64,000 nucleotides of DNA, from the NCBI GenBank assembly GCA_002633005.1, contig NMRA01000241.1:290952-354951 (forward strand), in the 5' to 3' direction. Below the pieces are notes generated by a model. That model was not told the origin of the DNA. It searched no databases and worked only from the letters and a program-made list of their open reading frames with translations. Both the position numbers and the translations under genes were made by a program. Below, piece by piece: positions 33,063 to 46,700 of this stretch. The DNA is from Phoronis australis (Eukaryota; Phoronida; Phoronidae). Numbering within the stretch: the stretch's first letter is position 1; every line of letters begins with the position of its first letter.

Positions 33063-36000
33063 AAAAGTACAATTTCATTGCTTAAAGTCGTACTGCATTG
33101 TGAAATTAAAATGGTTTCAGTTCCTTTACTCAGAAGGAAAGTAGCTGGCATGCAATTATTTCGTTGGATTAAAAAAAATAATTAAGGCGCGGTTGGACAC
33201 TTTGGCAAAATCTGTCAATGCAGCATTCACGTCATGTCACACAATATCTCTATTGTTGACTACCGCCATTAATAAATGACGTTTACTAACCTTACCTTGA
33301 GTATCTTCTAACTGAGAACTAGCTTGAGATCGCACCATATGCAAACTTGAATGAATAGATAGGAATCGTGTATTGTCACCCTAGCCCAGGTTCCAGGGAT
33401 GGTTTGTGAAGGAATCATCTCACACTATAAAGTATTCACAATTCCATGGACCCAGCACCTGGAACCTGAAATCTGGATTTTGATCTACAACTGTTTGTTT
33501 TAAATTCTAGGTGAGTTGTCAGTTGCATGAAACAGTCCCAGCTGAGTACTTTACTAAGTTCTCTAAATCTACTGCGTATTTGTGGACTTCTGAAAACATT
33601 GATTGTCCTTTCTTACGCTGTTTTCGTTTCAGTACTAAGTCAATTTTTTACTGAGATTCAAATTGAAAGTGAACTCTACGTTGCATTCTCAATATTATTG
33701 AAAATATGCCTGGATTATACAACGACTAAGGGCTCAAATTTTCAGTTACATTATTAGAAAATGTCATTAGTCAAAGAAGAGCTCATAAAAAGATAAATGC
33801 TATAAAAAGATTAGGACTGTGAGTAAAGAACGACACAAATACGCAAAAAGATTTAGGTAACTCAATTGAGTCTCTGTTTGGGAATGTTTCGTGCAACTAG
33901 GCATTGGTCCCTTGTCTAAGTGAGAATGGTCGCCATATAGTGTAAGCCGGTCTTCTTTGTGTTTTTCGAAAGTTTTGTGTTTTACTCGTGATAACGTAAC
34001 CTAATTTCCATTGCCATTCTGGAAGTATTCAATTGATAGTGGCTCGACGCTCAATTCCAATCTGGGAAAGAGTAGAACGGACAGGGGTCGAAGCCCGAAT
34101 ATTGGTAAAATATTTTTGATATTGGCGAAGAAAGAAGTTCTTTCTGTACGCATTTTCAATGTTTTCAGTTTAATTGTGGGCGAATTCGGTTGACCGGGTT
34201 TTAAAGAAACTGACGAATCAGTTGAAATATGAAGGTTCCTTTACTTTTTGCAAGTAAATTTGACACACCCTGTAACACGAACGTTATGATCATCGGCGGC
34301 TCCCACATTTGACGAGTGGACTGATCCAATCAGGTGGTTGTGCTGTATATTTTCGACTTTCGATGTTGCGAGTATTGCACCTTAGATCGATAGTAACCAA
34401 AAGCATGCAACATATCGTGCTTTCAAATCAAGAACATTAATTATGTTTAGAACGAACAATGTCTTAATACCACGAGGTCTTTCACAAACTGGCTATAGGC
34501 TACTGTCACTTGAACACAAAAGGTACTTCTTTGCTGTTGCTGGATAGTTAGTTATGGATAACAAACACTCAAGCATCTTGAAGAATTCAAGATCAGGTAA
34601 GTAACGTTAGAGCAGGACTTGACATAAGTTTTCGGCTTTTACAGTGACAATACTTTAGGGCCCTATCACACAAAGGCAATTTTCAGCGTTATTTCGAAAC
34701 TGAAAAAAATGGGAACCGACTACGTGTAGTACAACGCAAAAACCTCATACACGGTCTTACATTTGAGTGATTTTTGCCCAAGTTGCCTGTTGCCGCTTCC
34801 CTTCTTCCGCCTGTTTCGCCGCCGCCCGTCTCTGACCCCTTTCTTCCACTGATTTCATAAAAGAACATCTTGACAGATGGGCTCGGAGGTTCGGCAAAAG
34901 AGTTTGTTGTGTCAGGTACTAAAAAGGTAGATAAAGGTATTTTCGTACAAAACTGCTAACTTGAAGGTTTGACCAATTTACTAACATGAGCATTTCTGAA
35001 GTTATTTGACTGGATGTCAAGGTTCGAAGGTAGGCTACATTTCGATTGACTGCTGAAGATAACTTGTTTTTTTGGGGTAATGAATTTGAAGTATGTGGTC
35101 GAGAAGGCATGACACGCTCTAATCACTAGGAGCTGGAGTGGGAAGTTTTGACGGAGTGAACAGGGACGGTTATCCATCACGCGTTTATTGAGGCAGTCAC
35201 CAATCTATTTCTAGACAACGTCAATTTAATTCCGTATAGTTTCGATGCATTATGTTTTGTAAAGAGTCTTTTTTATGCTTGATCAGTTCAGTTGTCATGC
35301 ATAACATAAGCACCAAGTCACGTGACTAGAATTTGATCATGGGCATGTGCTTGGGGAAACCCCTCTTCAGTATTTATGGGACACTTTTAAATTGCACGCA
35401 TTTTGTTTAGTTTATTTCAGAAAACTAGGCCTACGCGGCCCTTGCTACAATACAATCACAATATGTAAAAACAGGAGAAGCGCTGTCAATTATTTAACCT
35501 GCGTTTAAATGCATGATGCACAAATTTACAAAATGATCAATTTGGAGACAACGACATTTTAAAGAATTTATCATAAGTAGGAGGGTGGTATTGTTCTGCA
35601 GGAAGAAATCTGCTCCTCAAGTCATTATAGTAGGGACGTTCTATACAAAAGTGGCCTGTCATTTTCAATACATGGTCTTACACAGAATGTACACAACCTC
35701 TCAGACCTTGGCATGTTGCAATGTCTACCTTTTTCAATGTACAAATTATGTGCCGAGCATCTTAGTCTGATCATTTGCGTTCTAATTGCAATACTATCAA
35801 TCATATCTAAGTAATCTTCGTAGAATATACGTGATTTAATTTTCGAGTTTCAACGATTTAGTTAAGACACCAGGCCCCTGTTGCTGATTAACATCATTGC
35901 ACCGCTGTTTAAATAAATGCAAGAACTGAGATTCTGTTCCTACACCATGGTTAAACCAAACTCCGCCAAAGCTAAGCGAGAGCAAAAGTTTTTTTTGACA

Positions 36001-38414
36001 TCGTTCGCCCAACATGGCTTGTTACCATTCTGTGTCAAGTTGTATTGCCAGGCATAACAATGATGAACAATTTTTTAAACTATCTCAAGTCTCTCTCAAA
36101 TCGGTCTAATCGATTCGAGACAAAAACAGGTTTACGTTTGATAGAAGTGAAAGCGCATTAGATTATTGATGAATGATCTTTATAAATGTAGGGCAATGAT
36201 CGAAACTTTGTCATGTAGACTCAAGCCGTCTTTACGCTCCATGTATAACAGTAATAACCTATTATGAAAGCCTGAAAATGGCAAAATTCAGACTTTTGTC
36301 CAGACACCAACTGGCGGCTGACTTCGGTATTAAAATACTACACATCTTACTTCCATTTCTTTTCTCCTGACCACCTCGTAAACAGAATTGTTGGACACCC
36401 TTTTCACCAATAACTACAAACGACATTTCACGATTTTCAGTAGTCCCGGCTGGAAAGTAAAGTTTCATCACTGAGAACTAGCAATGAAGGAAACTTAAAG
36501 CGGCTACGAACCCGCCTTCCAACACCAAAAAAACAACTTTTTATCAAGATCACTTTAGTGTTATGAAATTTGTCTAAAAGTGTTCCTTCGTCAAATTGGA
36601 AAAGATTTCGGGGCTTCGAAAGAGCTTACCATTGGTTATTGGTTGACACCGAGGCTCTACAAGCTGAATTGTCACGGCGTGTCATTTTATGCCTCGAGCA
36701 TAGCCCGTGCTTTGTGAATCCAGAAATCATTTTTCATTTGAGTAATTTTATATCGGTAAGTGGTCTAAATCAAAAGTTTGCTTCTTGGTCGCAACGCGGG
36801 GCTATAGCCTCTTTAAATATGCGTATAGTCGGTCTAAATTTTGAGCAGGAGTTCTAAACAACCATGAATCAGCCAGTGTTCGGGAGGTCAACGTCGGTTA
36901 GGCTGTTCTGAAAGTTGCAATCCCACCCAACTTTTGAAGTAAACTCTTCTTTATTCTATAAATTTATTTGCATTTCTTAAAGGTGGAGAAAACGTGTTTA
37001 AGCGCGAGGACAGTAATTTTTTGTGCTTTTAGGGAGTACTTTACAGTCAAAATTGAGCTTTTGCAGCCAGATACACATTTTTATTTATGTAGTTTGTTGA
37101 AGTCTAATTTTAAAAAGCACTTATGACGTCACATTCGTTTGTTTTATCCATCTATTTACGAAATTTATGGGATATTTGCTGCAAGTGATGCATACTCAGA
37201 CGACTACTCTAGTTTGGATTTAGTCAAAAAGCGCTAAATTCACGGCTCGTACTTTCTTTAATAAAAATGGAGAATGTCTCATGAAACACACTGCTTTGAA
37301 CTTCGTTTGTCTTTAGTATGATTATAAAGGGAAATTTCCAGCTTACTCGCTATCTAAAATGCAACTCACGAAGCAGGTTACTCATCTAAAATTTATGTTT
37401 GGGAGTTAACAAGTAAAATGAGGGTACCTGAAAAATCGCCAGTTTTGACAGAGTTGGTCAACTCTTCCAAAACTTGGCTGTAGTCTCACAAGTCATTTAG
37501 ATTGTAGAAACCAACTGTCGTCAGGTATAAGAAATTTTCGAGATTAAGTTGTGAGTTGATCACAATTTTCACATTTTGGCAAAAATAGACAGGAAGTGTC
37601 CCTTTTATACACCTGATCTGTCCAAGCTTACGGAGGTAGAAAATAGTCACCGGATGAATCAATTCCACAGCGATGGTATTTGCTTAAGATTGGAAACATG
37701 ACATGCGATGATCTCCTATAGTACTCACTCAATAAACGCAAAACGCGCTCGCCTAGCTATCTTGAAAAATTGGCTGAAACAAAAAATTGTAGGCCTATTT
37801 TGATTTCCGATTTCTTCTTCTCATTGTGAACCTAACTATTACGGCCTTCCTACGCTCAATGCGTGCCTATTGAAATGTATTGCTACGATCCTGAGTTATT
37901 TACTTTTAATATGTATCCCAATTTCCTGTATTTTCAGTAGATCTGGGTTTATACTTCATTTGGCTGGCAGCCTTGCACTTGTAAACTCATCCGTGATGTT
38001 ACAGTCTTTGCGTAATTAATCAACGCTCCAACCGTTGAATGTTTTAAAGTCAAGATAAATATTTTGAGTTGAATTTTTGTGTTTTCACAGACGAACTCTA
38101 AGTAAGCGCACATTCACGATGCATCGCTGTTTTCTTCGTTGAAGTTACAGTTAGCAGCTGTAAATTGAAGAGGACGTGTTGGGCGAAAAGAGAGCTGTTT
38201 ATGTGGGTAACAAAACTGCCTATAAGAGACAGAGCCGCTATTTGTAAAATGATATTTGCAACAGAACTATGCTGTGTGAACATAACCCATTAACTTCTTA
38301 TTAATTTTGAGTAGTATTTTCGACAAAATCAACGCCCTTAATCTGTTTCCTACATCAATTACTCCATCATTTCAATTAAGATTCAGTCCATGGCACGTCT
38401 GTTACACAAACTCC
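33063..38414. other. Long gene-poor stretch
   Basis: No ORF shows family resemblance. A short inverted repeat CAGGTTCCAGG / CCTGGAACCTG is at 33387-33397 and 33458-33468. A TGACGTCA octamer is near 37126. No RNA gene or complete element was found. Confidence 0.45.
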
Positions 38415-38743
38415 TTAAAGAGCCACATTCCGACTTGTACACATCACAACTACATGAAAGCAAATGAAGCGAAGTAGGTAATTTAAGATAAAATTGGTTT
38501 TGCCAGCTTTTTATGAAGAGGTTAAACTGCTCTCCTCCCTCAAAGTTCGTTCGAGAGGCAACACGAGGTCACTTTCAAGTTGCAACGGCAATTTACTCAA
38601 CCAAAGCGTATGTCACTTTGAGCAAACTTCGCATGATTCCACTCCCAACTTTTGAGGACAGTCACACATGTTTACTTCGTTTCTAATTATCTAATTAGGG
38701 TTAAAAATTTTTATCGGTTAAAGCGGACTTAGTATCCCTTTAA
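38415..38743. mobile_element. Probable TTAA-flanked MITE
   Basis: The ends read TTAAAGAGCCACATTCCG (left) and, on the complement of the right end, TTAAAGGGATACTAAGTCCG. The right end resembles the element at 62000-62360. TTAA borders suggest a piggyBac-type non-autonomous element. The left end is eroded. Confidence 0.4.
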
Positions 38744-40457
38744 AATAGCTGCTTATTTTACCTGTCATGTAACTGAACCAAGTGACAGGGAGTCGACTGC
38801 ACTTTGATTTTATTAGCAAGAAACATGATAAATACTTTATTCATTAGCATGGTTAGCGTTATCGTGTTCACCAACTCTTTGAACACAGCAAATATCGTGA
38901 AGCCAATAGTCAAAGCAAGAACCAGACTCAAATCAATGAAGTCATGCTTTAATGTTAAATCGATGGCAATTTAGCTCTATGTTTGATCGCAACTGGACAT
39001 GAAATACTCTCTTCCAATAAGCGACTGGGTAATGAGATAAATTACCTATCGATTATTTTGCTTCGAAATTCTAAAGTGGACTAACTGCAAGAATAACAGA
39101 GGTAAGCTGCCAAAATATATTCACTTCTCAACTAGCCAAGAAGTAGGAGTACTTTCTGTTTTAGAGCCCCACTTCCAAGTAAATTGAACAACTGAACGTA
39201 ATCTATACATGTATGTGTACATGGTGCATATCTTACGAGGTTTTAGCCTACAGTAGGAGTGAAAGAACCTTGGTTTACAAAAAGGTAGTCAGAAAACGAG
39301 TCGCAAAATGATGGATTTACGCAGTGCAGCTTTACGGTTTTTGAAACACGGCTTAATCTGAAACGCTACTAGGACTATTTAGGATGGTTTTCTGTGGCTC
39401 ACACTGGTATAAAAATTAGTTGAGGGCTAACTTGAAATGCATGTACCAGTGTGAACCACGCTGAACAGTCTCATTAAAGGGGCACTTCATTTTGCTCATT
39501 ACAGGCTTTCTAATGTTCTTAAATTTCCCATAAATTCTTCATTCCTGAAATTCTTATTTTTACATATTTCGGGCATTTTCCTATTTTTCCATTCTTTATG
39601 TGATGTGGATCGCAATAAAGTACCGAAGTAGACACATCTATAGTATTGTAAAGCTATGAACGCATGACCACTTATAGACTGGTAGAATTGAGTTCTCTTT
39701 GCACTTTCGTCAGTAGCCGTGTTTCCTGACTTGGAGTTGCATCGTAGACTACATGTGACTGTCTATTGGCCATTGTCAAGGTTTATTCTACAATTATTCT
39801 CGGCGAAATTGGCTTCAGTAATCGTCAATTTTAGAAGAGTACTGGTGTTGGCGTCTCTAGACAGGGTGTTCAGATGTGCGAGATGTATACCTGTCTCGGT
39901 CGGTTCGCTAGACCTGTTCTGGTCTAAGCCTTGATCTGCATGGCACCAAACTTTTACAGTGCTGTTGTGCTAGTAAAGTACACAAGACTGTTGTCCGAGA
40001 AGGTTTAGCTATTATATACGAGTTATATGGCACATACCGTAAACGGTAAAATCATAGGTTAAAAGTTCTTAATCTATGGTGAAATGTCACATATAAGGCC
40101 ATCGCATTATTCGGGCATTTTGCACACGGTTTTTCGCCTCAAATACCATGTTCTCCGTTTTGAATTTTACGACATCGAGAGAAACTGTTTCGTTTCATGA
40201 TTTTATTCACATTTGCCATGGAATGGTTTTAGCCAACAAACATTTCATTATAGGCTTTGTATTATTTGTGTTCATGGTTGATTGGCAAAATAATCAAGAA
40301 AAATAAAAACCAGCCTTATACCCACACAATTTAAGTCGTGCATTTTAAAAGTGTTGGTAGGAAGTGCTTATTACATATGAGCTCATATGTGGGATTTTAC
40401 GGTAAGTGTGTTGAAGGGTTTAGAGTATAAGCTGAAAGCGTTGATCTTGAAGGTGCA
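38744..40457. other. Intergenic, one hairpin
   Basis: 16-bp arms at 39394-39409 and 39444-39459 (GTGGCTCACACTGGTA, one mismatch) form a short foldback with a 34-bp loop. No gene recognised. Confidence 0.5.
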
Positions 40458-40711
40458 TTAAAAAGGTATGGAATGCGAGGGCTCGTCGAAAATACCGTTT
40501 AAACAATTCCTGACAAAAGTACCACCTCGCAACGTCTAGTACAGAGTAATTAACTTCCCCTGTGAGGAAATTACCAGAAAAAATCACAAAATTCACGATC
40601 TTTGAAATACTCGTGAAGAAAAAACTGTGGTTACCACAGAGTTTCTAATCTCCCTCCCCCCATATGATATATGTGCGAATGCGGTCACAGCCAGTAGCTT
40701 GAAGTCGCTTG

Positions 40712-40724
40712 AGGTCAAAGGTCA
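40712..40724 (+). promoter_or_regulatory. Perfect DR1 nuclear-receptor motif inside MITE family E
   Basis: AGGTCAAAGGTCA. The other copy of this element has a one-base-changed version (AGGTCAAATGTCA on its equivalent strand), so the motif is carried by the element. Confidence 0.35.
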
Positions 40725-40953
40725 CGTTTTCCATATAAGAGAAATGTGCTACGTCTTTGTCTTGCCACACCAAATATGGAGACGAGCTTTGCCTTGTGGG
40801 AGAAAAATCAACGAAGTGGGGAACAGATGACAGATGGTTTTTCTGAAATTTGAAAGAGAAAATGCTTAGATATCAACAGAAATTAAAACTCTTTACGAAC
40901 AAAGCCTAAAAATGCCTGGTGTGCAGGTTTAATTCTGTTTCGGTGGCAGAGAA

Positions 40954-41269
40954 CAGTGGCGGACCTAGGATACCATGAGGTGGCCCAAAATGTTGCCTCG
41001 GGGAATTGGGCAAAGCGCGAGTGTATGTGCACAGGCGCCCGAAAGTGGCGGGTGTCGAGGCTGGGAACCTTTTGTTCAGAAAATCTGTCAATGGACTAAA
41101 AAAACGGGAACACGATTCCGCCACCATCTAGGGTCTGAGCCCTCCCCTCAGCCGCTACCGGTTCAACTCAATATTTGCTCACGCTTCGCGCTGTTGCTGT
41201 TTCATTTTGCTTGCGGCAGTCAAGGGGATGGGGGGCCCGGGCCCCCTGCCCCCCCTAAATCCGCCTATG
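40954..41269. mobile_element. 316-bp MITE inserted in MITE family E, with 5-bp target duplication
   Basis: Ends CAGTGGCGGACCTAGG and CATAGGCGGATTTAGG (complement of right end; 12 of 16 match). GAGAA flanks both sides (40949-40953 and 41270-41274). The uninterrupted sequence GCAGAGAACCAC exists in the other host copy (complement of about 55622). A 16-bp palindrome GGGGGCCCGGGCCCCC is at 41231-41246. It has no evident coding function. Confidence 0.85.
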
Positions 41270-41326
41270 GAGAACCACTTTCAATATTTCAATTTAATCT
41301 GTTTATCGCTTTCCAAGCCTCTTTAA

Positions 41327-42965
41327 AACTCTGGGCCAGCAGGCGGGTAGGAATGCAACTTTAAATTGAGTCATGCCCTTATAATGACGCCTAAGACAGA
41401 AGAGATGTGGACACTGAGATACCCTTATATCCCAGTCTTGGTACTCGCCGGGTCACAGTGCTTGCTTCACCCCTTTCACTTTGAACAGGCTGGCCAAATA
41501 TGGTTACAAAATTCTTCTCCGTGCAATTTAGGAAGTTGCTTAGTGTGTTGCATTGTGTAGTTGTCAGTGGTATTGGTAGTGAAGGTGGTGAATCTAGTAA
41601 GGGAGTATGGTATGTACTACAAACTGAAGTGGATGTTAGGTGACGTACGTGCTAATATGTTTGGTGATATTGTCATATGTAGGCCATTGCAATGTTGCAG
41701 GTATAACAGTACTTTGGTGCCTGGAATTTCCGTATCTGCGACCTGTGTAAATTATGGGCAGGCCGTACAAGTTGTGCTAGACGCAGCTTGAACATCTATT
41801 GCACGTGCCAGAGTAGGAAATCCTAGAGTGATGGACAGAAATGCTGTTAAAAAGGTTTAGCCCAAGTTACTATAGTTATCGATCTTAAATCTGATTATGA
41901 AAAGACATATAATAAAATGTGTTGGCAGTCATGCGTCAGAGTTTCCAGGGGTTGGGAAAAATAATCAAATTGTTGAGGATTTGATTGGTCAATTGTAGCA
42001 AAGAATTATGAAAATGTGCATGTTATGCTCTGTTTATTTCGAAACAAATGATGTCATGTTGAAAGGTCATCTTTTAAGAATACGTTTCAAGTAAGCTGAT
42101 TTGCACTGAATTTCAATTTTTCTTGATTTTCAGTGAAATGGAATAACACAACTTTATGCTCCATATTACTTATGTTTTTACGGGGCTCACCCAGGTTGTT
42201 TCAGAGGTGTTACTCTTTAATGTAAGTGACTTTTTACTAGATAATGCGGAAAAGGGACGTAGGAGGCTATGGTAATGAAATTGTTGCCTGTGGTCGACTG
42301 CACTAGAGTTTGAAAAATTGAATTTGTGTCTTGAATTGTCACCTTTCTACGACCCTGTGGTGTGTCTTGGTAGTGAATCAGCTTTCGACCTACTTTTACT
42401 TACTTTGTGCCTTGCAATTCCTACTTTACCACACTTTTTGTTAACAAAATGTTACAGCCATTCTCATTTTCCTTCAGGTAAAAAGCCTGAAATCTAAGGT
42501 TATCGCTTGTTTAGTATAAATGCCAAAACAGTTTAGGTGACCTATTTATAATTTAAAGTAGTTTTATGTTCTGCAACTAGGTCGTTTTTTTGCTAAATTC
42601 ATTGACAAATTACAGCAAAATATGCAACTTTAGACGTGAGAACTTTTTACATCTGGAAAGTGCACCTATGAACGAGTTGAAAAACGTTAAAACGAAACTT
42701 TCAGGTGAAAGTACTTGCAAAACGAGTTTTAAAGCTGCTCTAACAGCTCAGGAGGCGTTCGCGTTTCATTGCAAACAAACTCGAGTTTCTTGCACATGCA
42801 CAAGCAGCCTTATAATTATTGTGCAAAACAGTACGATTTGCTCTGCAGTGAAAGAAACGAGGTCAAACTTTGGTATCAAATGAATTCGGCAAATGTTTGG
42901 ACTTGCAACAAAAACATTAGTCTATCTTTTAATTGTTCAGCGCTCTCTGCCCATTAGTCTTCACT
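41327..42965. other. Intergenic, nothing recognised
   Basis: Adjacent plus-strand frames at 41366-41791 are short and lack family features. Confidence 0.45.
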
Positions 42966-43055
42966 GGTGGACGACCTCGCTGGTTCCCTGCGTGCCGCTA
43001 GATGGTAGCTAGCACGCTGGCTAGTCACGTAGGGAACCAGCGAGGTGGACGACCT
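42966..43055. repeat. Hairpin with 21-bp arms and flanking direct repeats
   Basis: Arms 42974-42994 and 43026-43046 (ACCTCGCTGGTTCCCTGCGTG, one mismatch) surround a 31-bp loop. GGTGGACGACCT occurs at both ends (42966-42977 and 43044-43055), which may be a target-site duplication. Confidence 0.85.
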
Positions 43056-43192
43056 GTATCTGACCTGCTCGCAGCGCCCTCACGCGGATTAATTTATGAA
43101 AGTACCTCCATTGCTTGACTCTTGGGATTCATCGTGGAATAGCAAAGTTACAAGGCGGGGCACAAACGAGTGCAATCGCATAGGAAAACATC

Positions 43193-43422
43193 GGCCCGTT
43201 CCAAGAAAACTGACTTAGCTAAGACAAATCTTAAATTTAAGCCAATGTTAAGATAAAACGTCCTTTCCAAGAAAGTAATCTTAAGTTTGACTTAAGTTTT
43301 TAAGTAAAGTTTTGTCTTAAGTTCGACTAACTTACCAGATGTGGAAGTTTCAAAGTTTGGAAGTTGAGACAAATCTTAGACTTGAGTAAAAATGAGCTGA
43401 AGTCAGTTTCTTAGAACTGGCC
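43193..43422. mobile_element. MITE family G, copy 1
   Basis: Ends GGCCCGTTCCAAGAAAACTG and, on the complement, GGCCAGTTCTAAGAAACTG. The interior is full of CTTAAG/ACTTAAG motifs. It matches 59681-59915 in inverted orientation. Confidence 0.75.
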
Positions 43423-43523
43423 TAATGTCTACAGACTCAGTGAAGAGAAATTTGACGGATTTTCGGAGATTTTGTCGAAGCCTACTTGTTGCTTCAGTGT
43501 TGTATGCATACATTTTTGTAGTT

Positions 43524-43776
43524 TTAAAGGGACATAGGTGGGGGCGCATATTTATGTGTAAGAGCGTACTTGGTACGTCATTATAGTTTTTGTAGTCAAA
43601 GGAAAACATGCCGTTATCACGCGGTTCACCATAAACGTTTTTAAAGACCTCAAACACAAGTAAAGACACAAACCATCCCCAAACGTAATGCTCTGGGCGT
43701 CATCAAGTAAAAGGACTCTCACTAAGGTTTCACCTTTGACTGACAGGCTTAGCCGTTCCGACAAATGTCCCTTCAA
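43524..43776. mobile_element. Possible short MITE
   Basis: The left end TTAAAGGGACATAGG and the complement of the right end TTGAAGGGACATTTG form short inverted ends 253 bp apart. The tetranucleotides TTAA and TTGA are no longer identical. Confidence 0.35.
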
Positions 43777-46700
43777 CTTTCATTGACGTTAGAAAACAAC
43801 TGATATCATAACACGGGGAAATTCAATACATTTTCTGAGACCTAATTTCTTGTATTCAAGGTTTATGTAGTAAAAGTGAATGGAATACACCAGAACGATT
43901 ATAGGAAGATGTTACCAAAAAACAACAACGTATTTTGTATCAATTTAGATCGAATAGTTCCAATCGATAACAAAAAATTCGGTTCTTTTACCTGACACCA
44001 GACGGCAGACGGAGATGTTGAAGTTAACCAATGACGTCACAGGTTCTAACACAGTCTGCTCAGCAGTTCACAAGACGCTTACTGGTGTCAGTTTATCGCT
44101 TGAATTCATCGTTTTACACCAATAAATCATCAAAATTAGATGCAAATATATTAATTTTTTAAACAAATCAGTCGTTTTATTTCGCTGTTACGGATTTATA
44201 GAAATTTTGAACGTACCGTAGCTTACAAAGTTCGCCAGGGCAGGCCAACTTACCGAGGTTGGTCGCGGGAAGTTTGGAGTCTGTTCGGTGATAAATTAGA
44301 ATTATTCTTCGGTGAAATACAGCCACTGAGGAGACCATAGCCGTGCGTTGTAATTTTAGACTTGCCGGCGAATTTCATCTGTTCTAAACACATAACGCTC
44401 GTTATAACCTAGTGGCTCAGGACACGATCAGGTCCGTCGTGGCCGGACTGGAGACATTACGAACATAATCCAGCCGGGTTAGTTAGCTGCAAAAGTTGAA
44501 AACTAAACTTCCAATCATGAAAAAACTAGACTAGTGAACAAAAGAAGTAATGTGCACGTGAATGTTTTGGCGAATTCGCCGCTAAATTGCAAATTTTCTT
44601 ACTTGTCGGGGGCCGCGAAGCCAAGTTCCCCTTCCACAGAAGCGTTCAGGGGAAAATGTGTACAATAACAATGATTTAAATAATGTAAATATATCTAAAT
44701 AAAGATTCCTCTAACATCTGATCATAGCATAAAAATCGAGTAATAGTTTCACAACAGCTTTTTGTCAGCAAACACTGAATTAGCATTCGGTCACATGGCG
44801 GTCAACTAGTTTTATTGCATCTGAAGCCGGTAACGCAGTATGTTTTATTCATTGTTGATTTCTCAAAACATTTGCATTCACGAACACTCCTATGGCATTA
44901 CAGATTGTGTCTAATGAGACAGACTTTGTTTCATTTTTATATTGGTCAGGGTGAAAATAATTCATTTTGAAACAGAATCGCTTTGCCGGCCACAGACAGG
45001 GAGATATTTCACGGCCTCTTACTTGGTATTACGGCGTAGTTTTCATTCTTTACTGCCGAGAACCACTTTCTAAGCATTTCGGGGTTCTCGAAGAAATCGA
45101 AAAAACGATATACCCGCTTTCCTCGTAGCTTCATGGTTCGCACAAGCGGGAGCGATACGCCACACCATAGCGGCATACACTCACTGCAGAACCACTGACG
45201 TCACTGCGTCGTGCACTCACCTTCCTCACTGTGAGGTGAGATCGACCGTACATGAGGTGATGTGGATATAGACCGATTAAGACGGTAACAAAAGCTAATT
45301 AAATCGGGTGGCATTCTCCCTTAAAGCTGAAATCATCTTTCTGAAACACTGAAACGTTGTGATCCATAAATTTTGTGATTTTCGTTTTTTGAACGAATTT
45401 AATAGTAATAACTAGTTTTAAGTAGTGTTTTTCTTCAATTCAAAACTATGAATTCGTAATGAACACACCCATAGACTATGATAATTTTCTCAATTTCTTG
45501 GAATTTAGGAGACAAAAGACCTAAGGTACATCTATTTTTAGTAGTTTATATTGCGTGTATACATTGCGTATGGAGCAATAAGAGCTTGTAAGATCACATT
45601 TATTCAGCACTGGTCTCTGGTAAGCTACCTTCGCTTTATTAGTTGCTTGTTTTTTGTTTTGGAAAAAAATCCCAGAGATATGGGGTTCTTACACAGGTGA
45701 CACTATGAAACACTTGTTGCCTCTTATGTAGTGACTGTTCACGTTCAGACTGCATTCGACAGAACTGGCTTTTCAGTTTAAATTTCCTACAAAAGGGTTT
45801 TAAGATAAAACCATTTGTAAAATTTGAAATCTCAACAAAAAGGTTATTTAAAGAGTAATATTTTCATAGGATCTCTCAACAAACAACTCCATTTTAATCG
45901 TACTTACTATCTAGAAGGTTGGGTTTTCCTTGTGCGGACTCTTTAAAAGGGTGAATTTTCTAATTCCGCACCACCATAACCGGTCGAAATACAGTCTAGT
46001 ACCCCCCCAGACTTGCCATGAGTCGCAATGGTGATTGTTTCGACAAATACTTTGAATATTGTTCTTCTGGAAACTCTTTTTCAATTGATGACCTTTCGTT
46101 CACAACAAAGCCGGTAAATAGAGGTTGTATTACAAAGTAAGGTGGAAGATGTTTGCTTCACAAGCATGTGGAATATTTCAAAAGCGACTCAGCATACGTA
46201 TGTCTGAACTCTCTTAGTATGACTAACTCCACGAAGACAACGCACACACTTCTCGCTCGTTCTCCTTTTCTCCCGATGCAAGTAACCAGGCAATAAAGGG
46301 TAGAGTTCAATAACGCTAGTGTCTCGCTAGAAAAGCAAGATCTCACGAGACTGTGAAATATCGCCGTGTATTTTCAATGTGGACACGTGATTTTGGCTAG
46401 ATTTTTCTCGACGCTAGACAGTACTTCAAAATTCGTTCCCTGTATTGTTGACAAGTGTTGTTATTGTTGTAATTTCTCGTGACACACAACAACGTCACCG
46501 TAGCTAGTTTTATTTCAGGAAATCAGTTGCTTAGCATTTTTATTGAACGAGGAAACACTTGAAATCTTTTGACAACTTTCCAGAAAAATGTCCAATGGCG
46601 TTAACCAATAGCTTCATGATTTTGTGCAATTGCATTAATCGTCACTAGCAATGTGACTGTAACTCCTATTAACAGAATTATTATTATTCACAGACACTTG

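Larger units (their letters stand above)
40458..41326 (+). mobile_element. TTAA-bounded MITE (family E, copy 1) with an insertion
   Basis: The left end TTAAAAAGGTATGGAATGCG and the complement of the right end TTAAAGAGGCTTGGAAAGCG form about 20-bp terminal inverted repeats with TTAA at both borders, as in piggyBac-type elements. Without the nested insertion (40954-41269 plus 5-bp duplication) it is about 548 bp. The second copy is at 55569-56038 on the opposite strand. Confidence 0.75.

Noticed and set aside
34075-34100. GGGGTCGAAGCCC resembling a tRNA T-arm
   Set aside because: No A box or cloverleaf partner stems at the right distance.
34554-34596. ATG followed by 14 codons and a GTAAGT, resembling a first exon
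   Set aside because: Too short to trust, and no partner exon or promoter could be supported.
36979-37280. A TTAA-bounded MITE between TTAAAGGTGG and TTTAATAAAAATGG
   Set aside because: The two ends do not pair beyond the first six bases.
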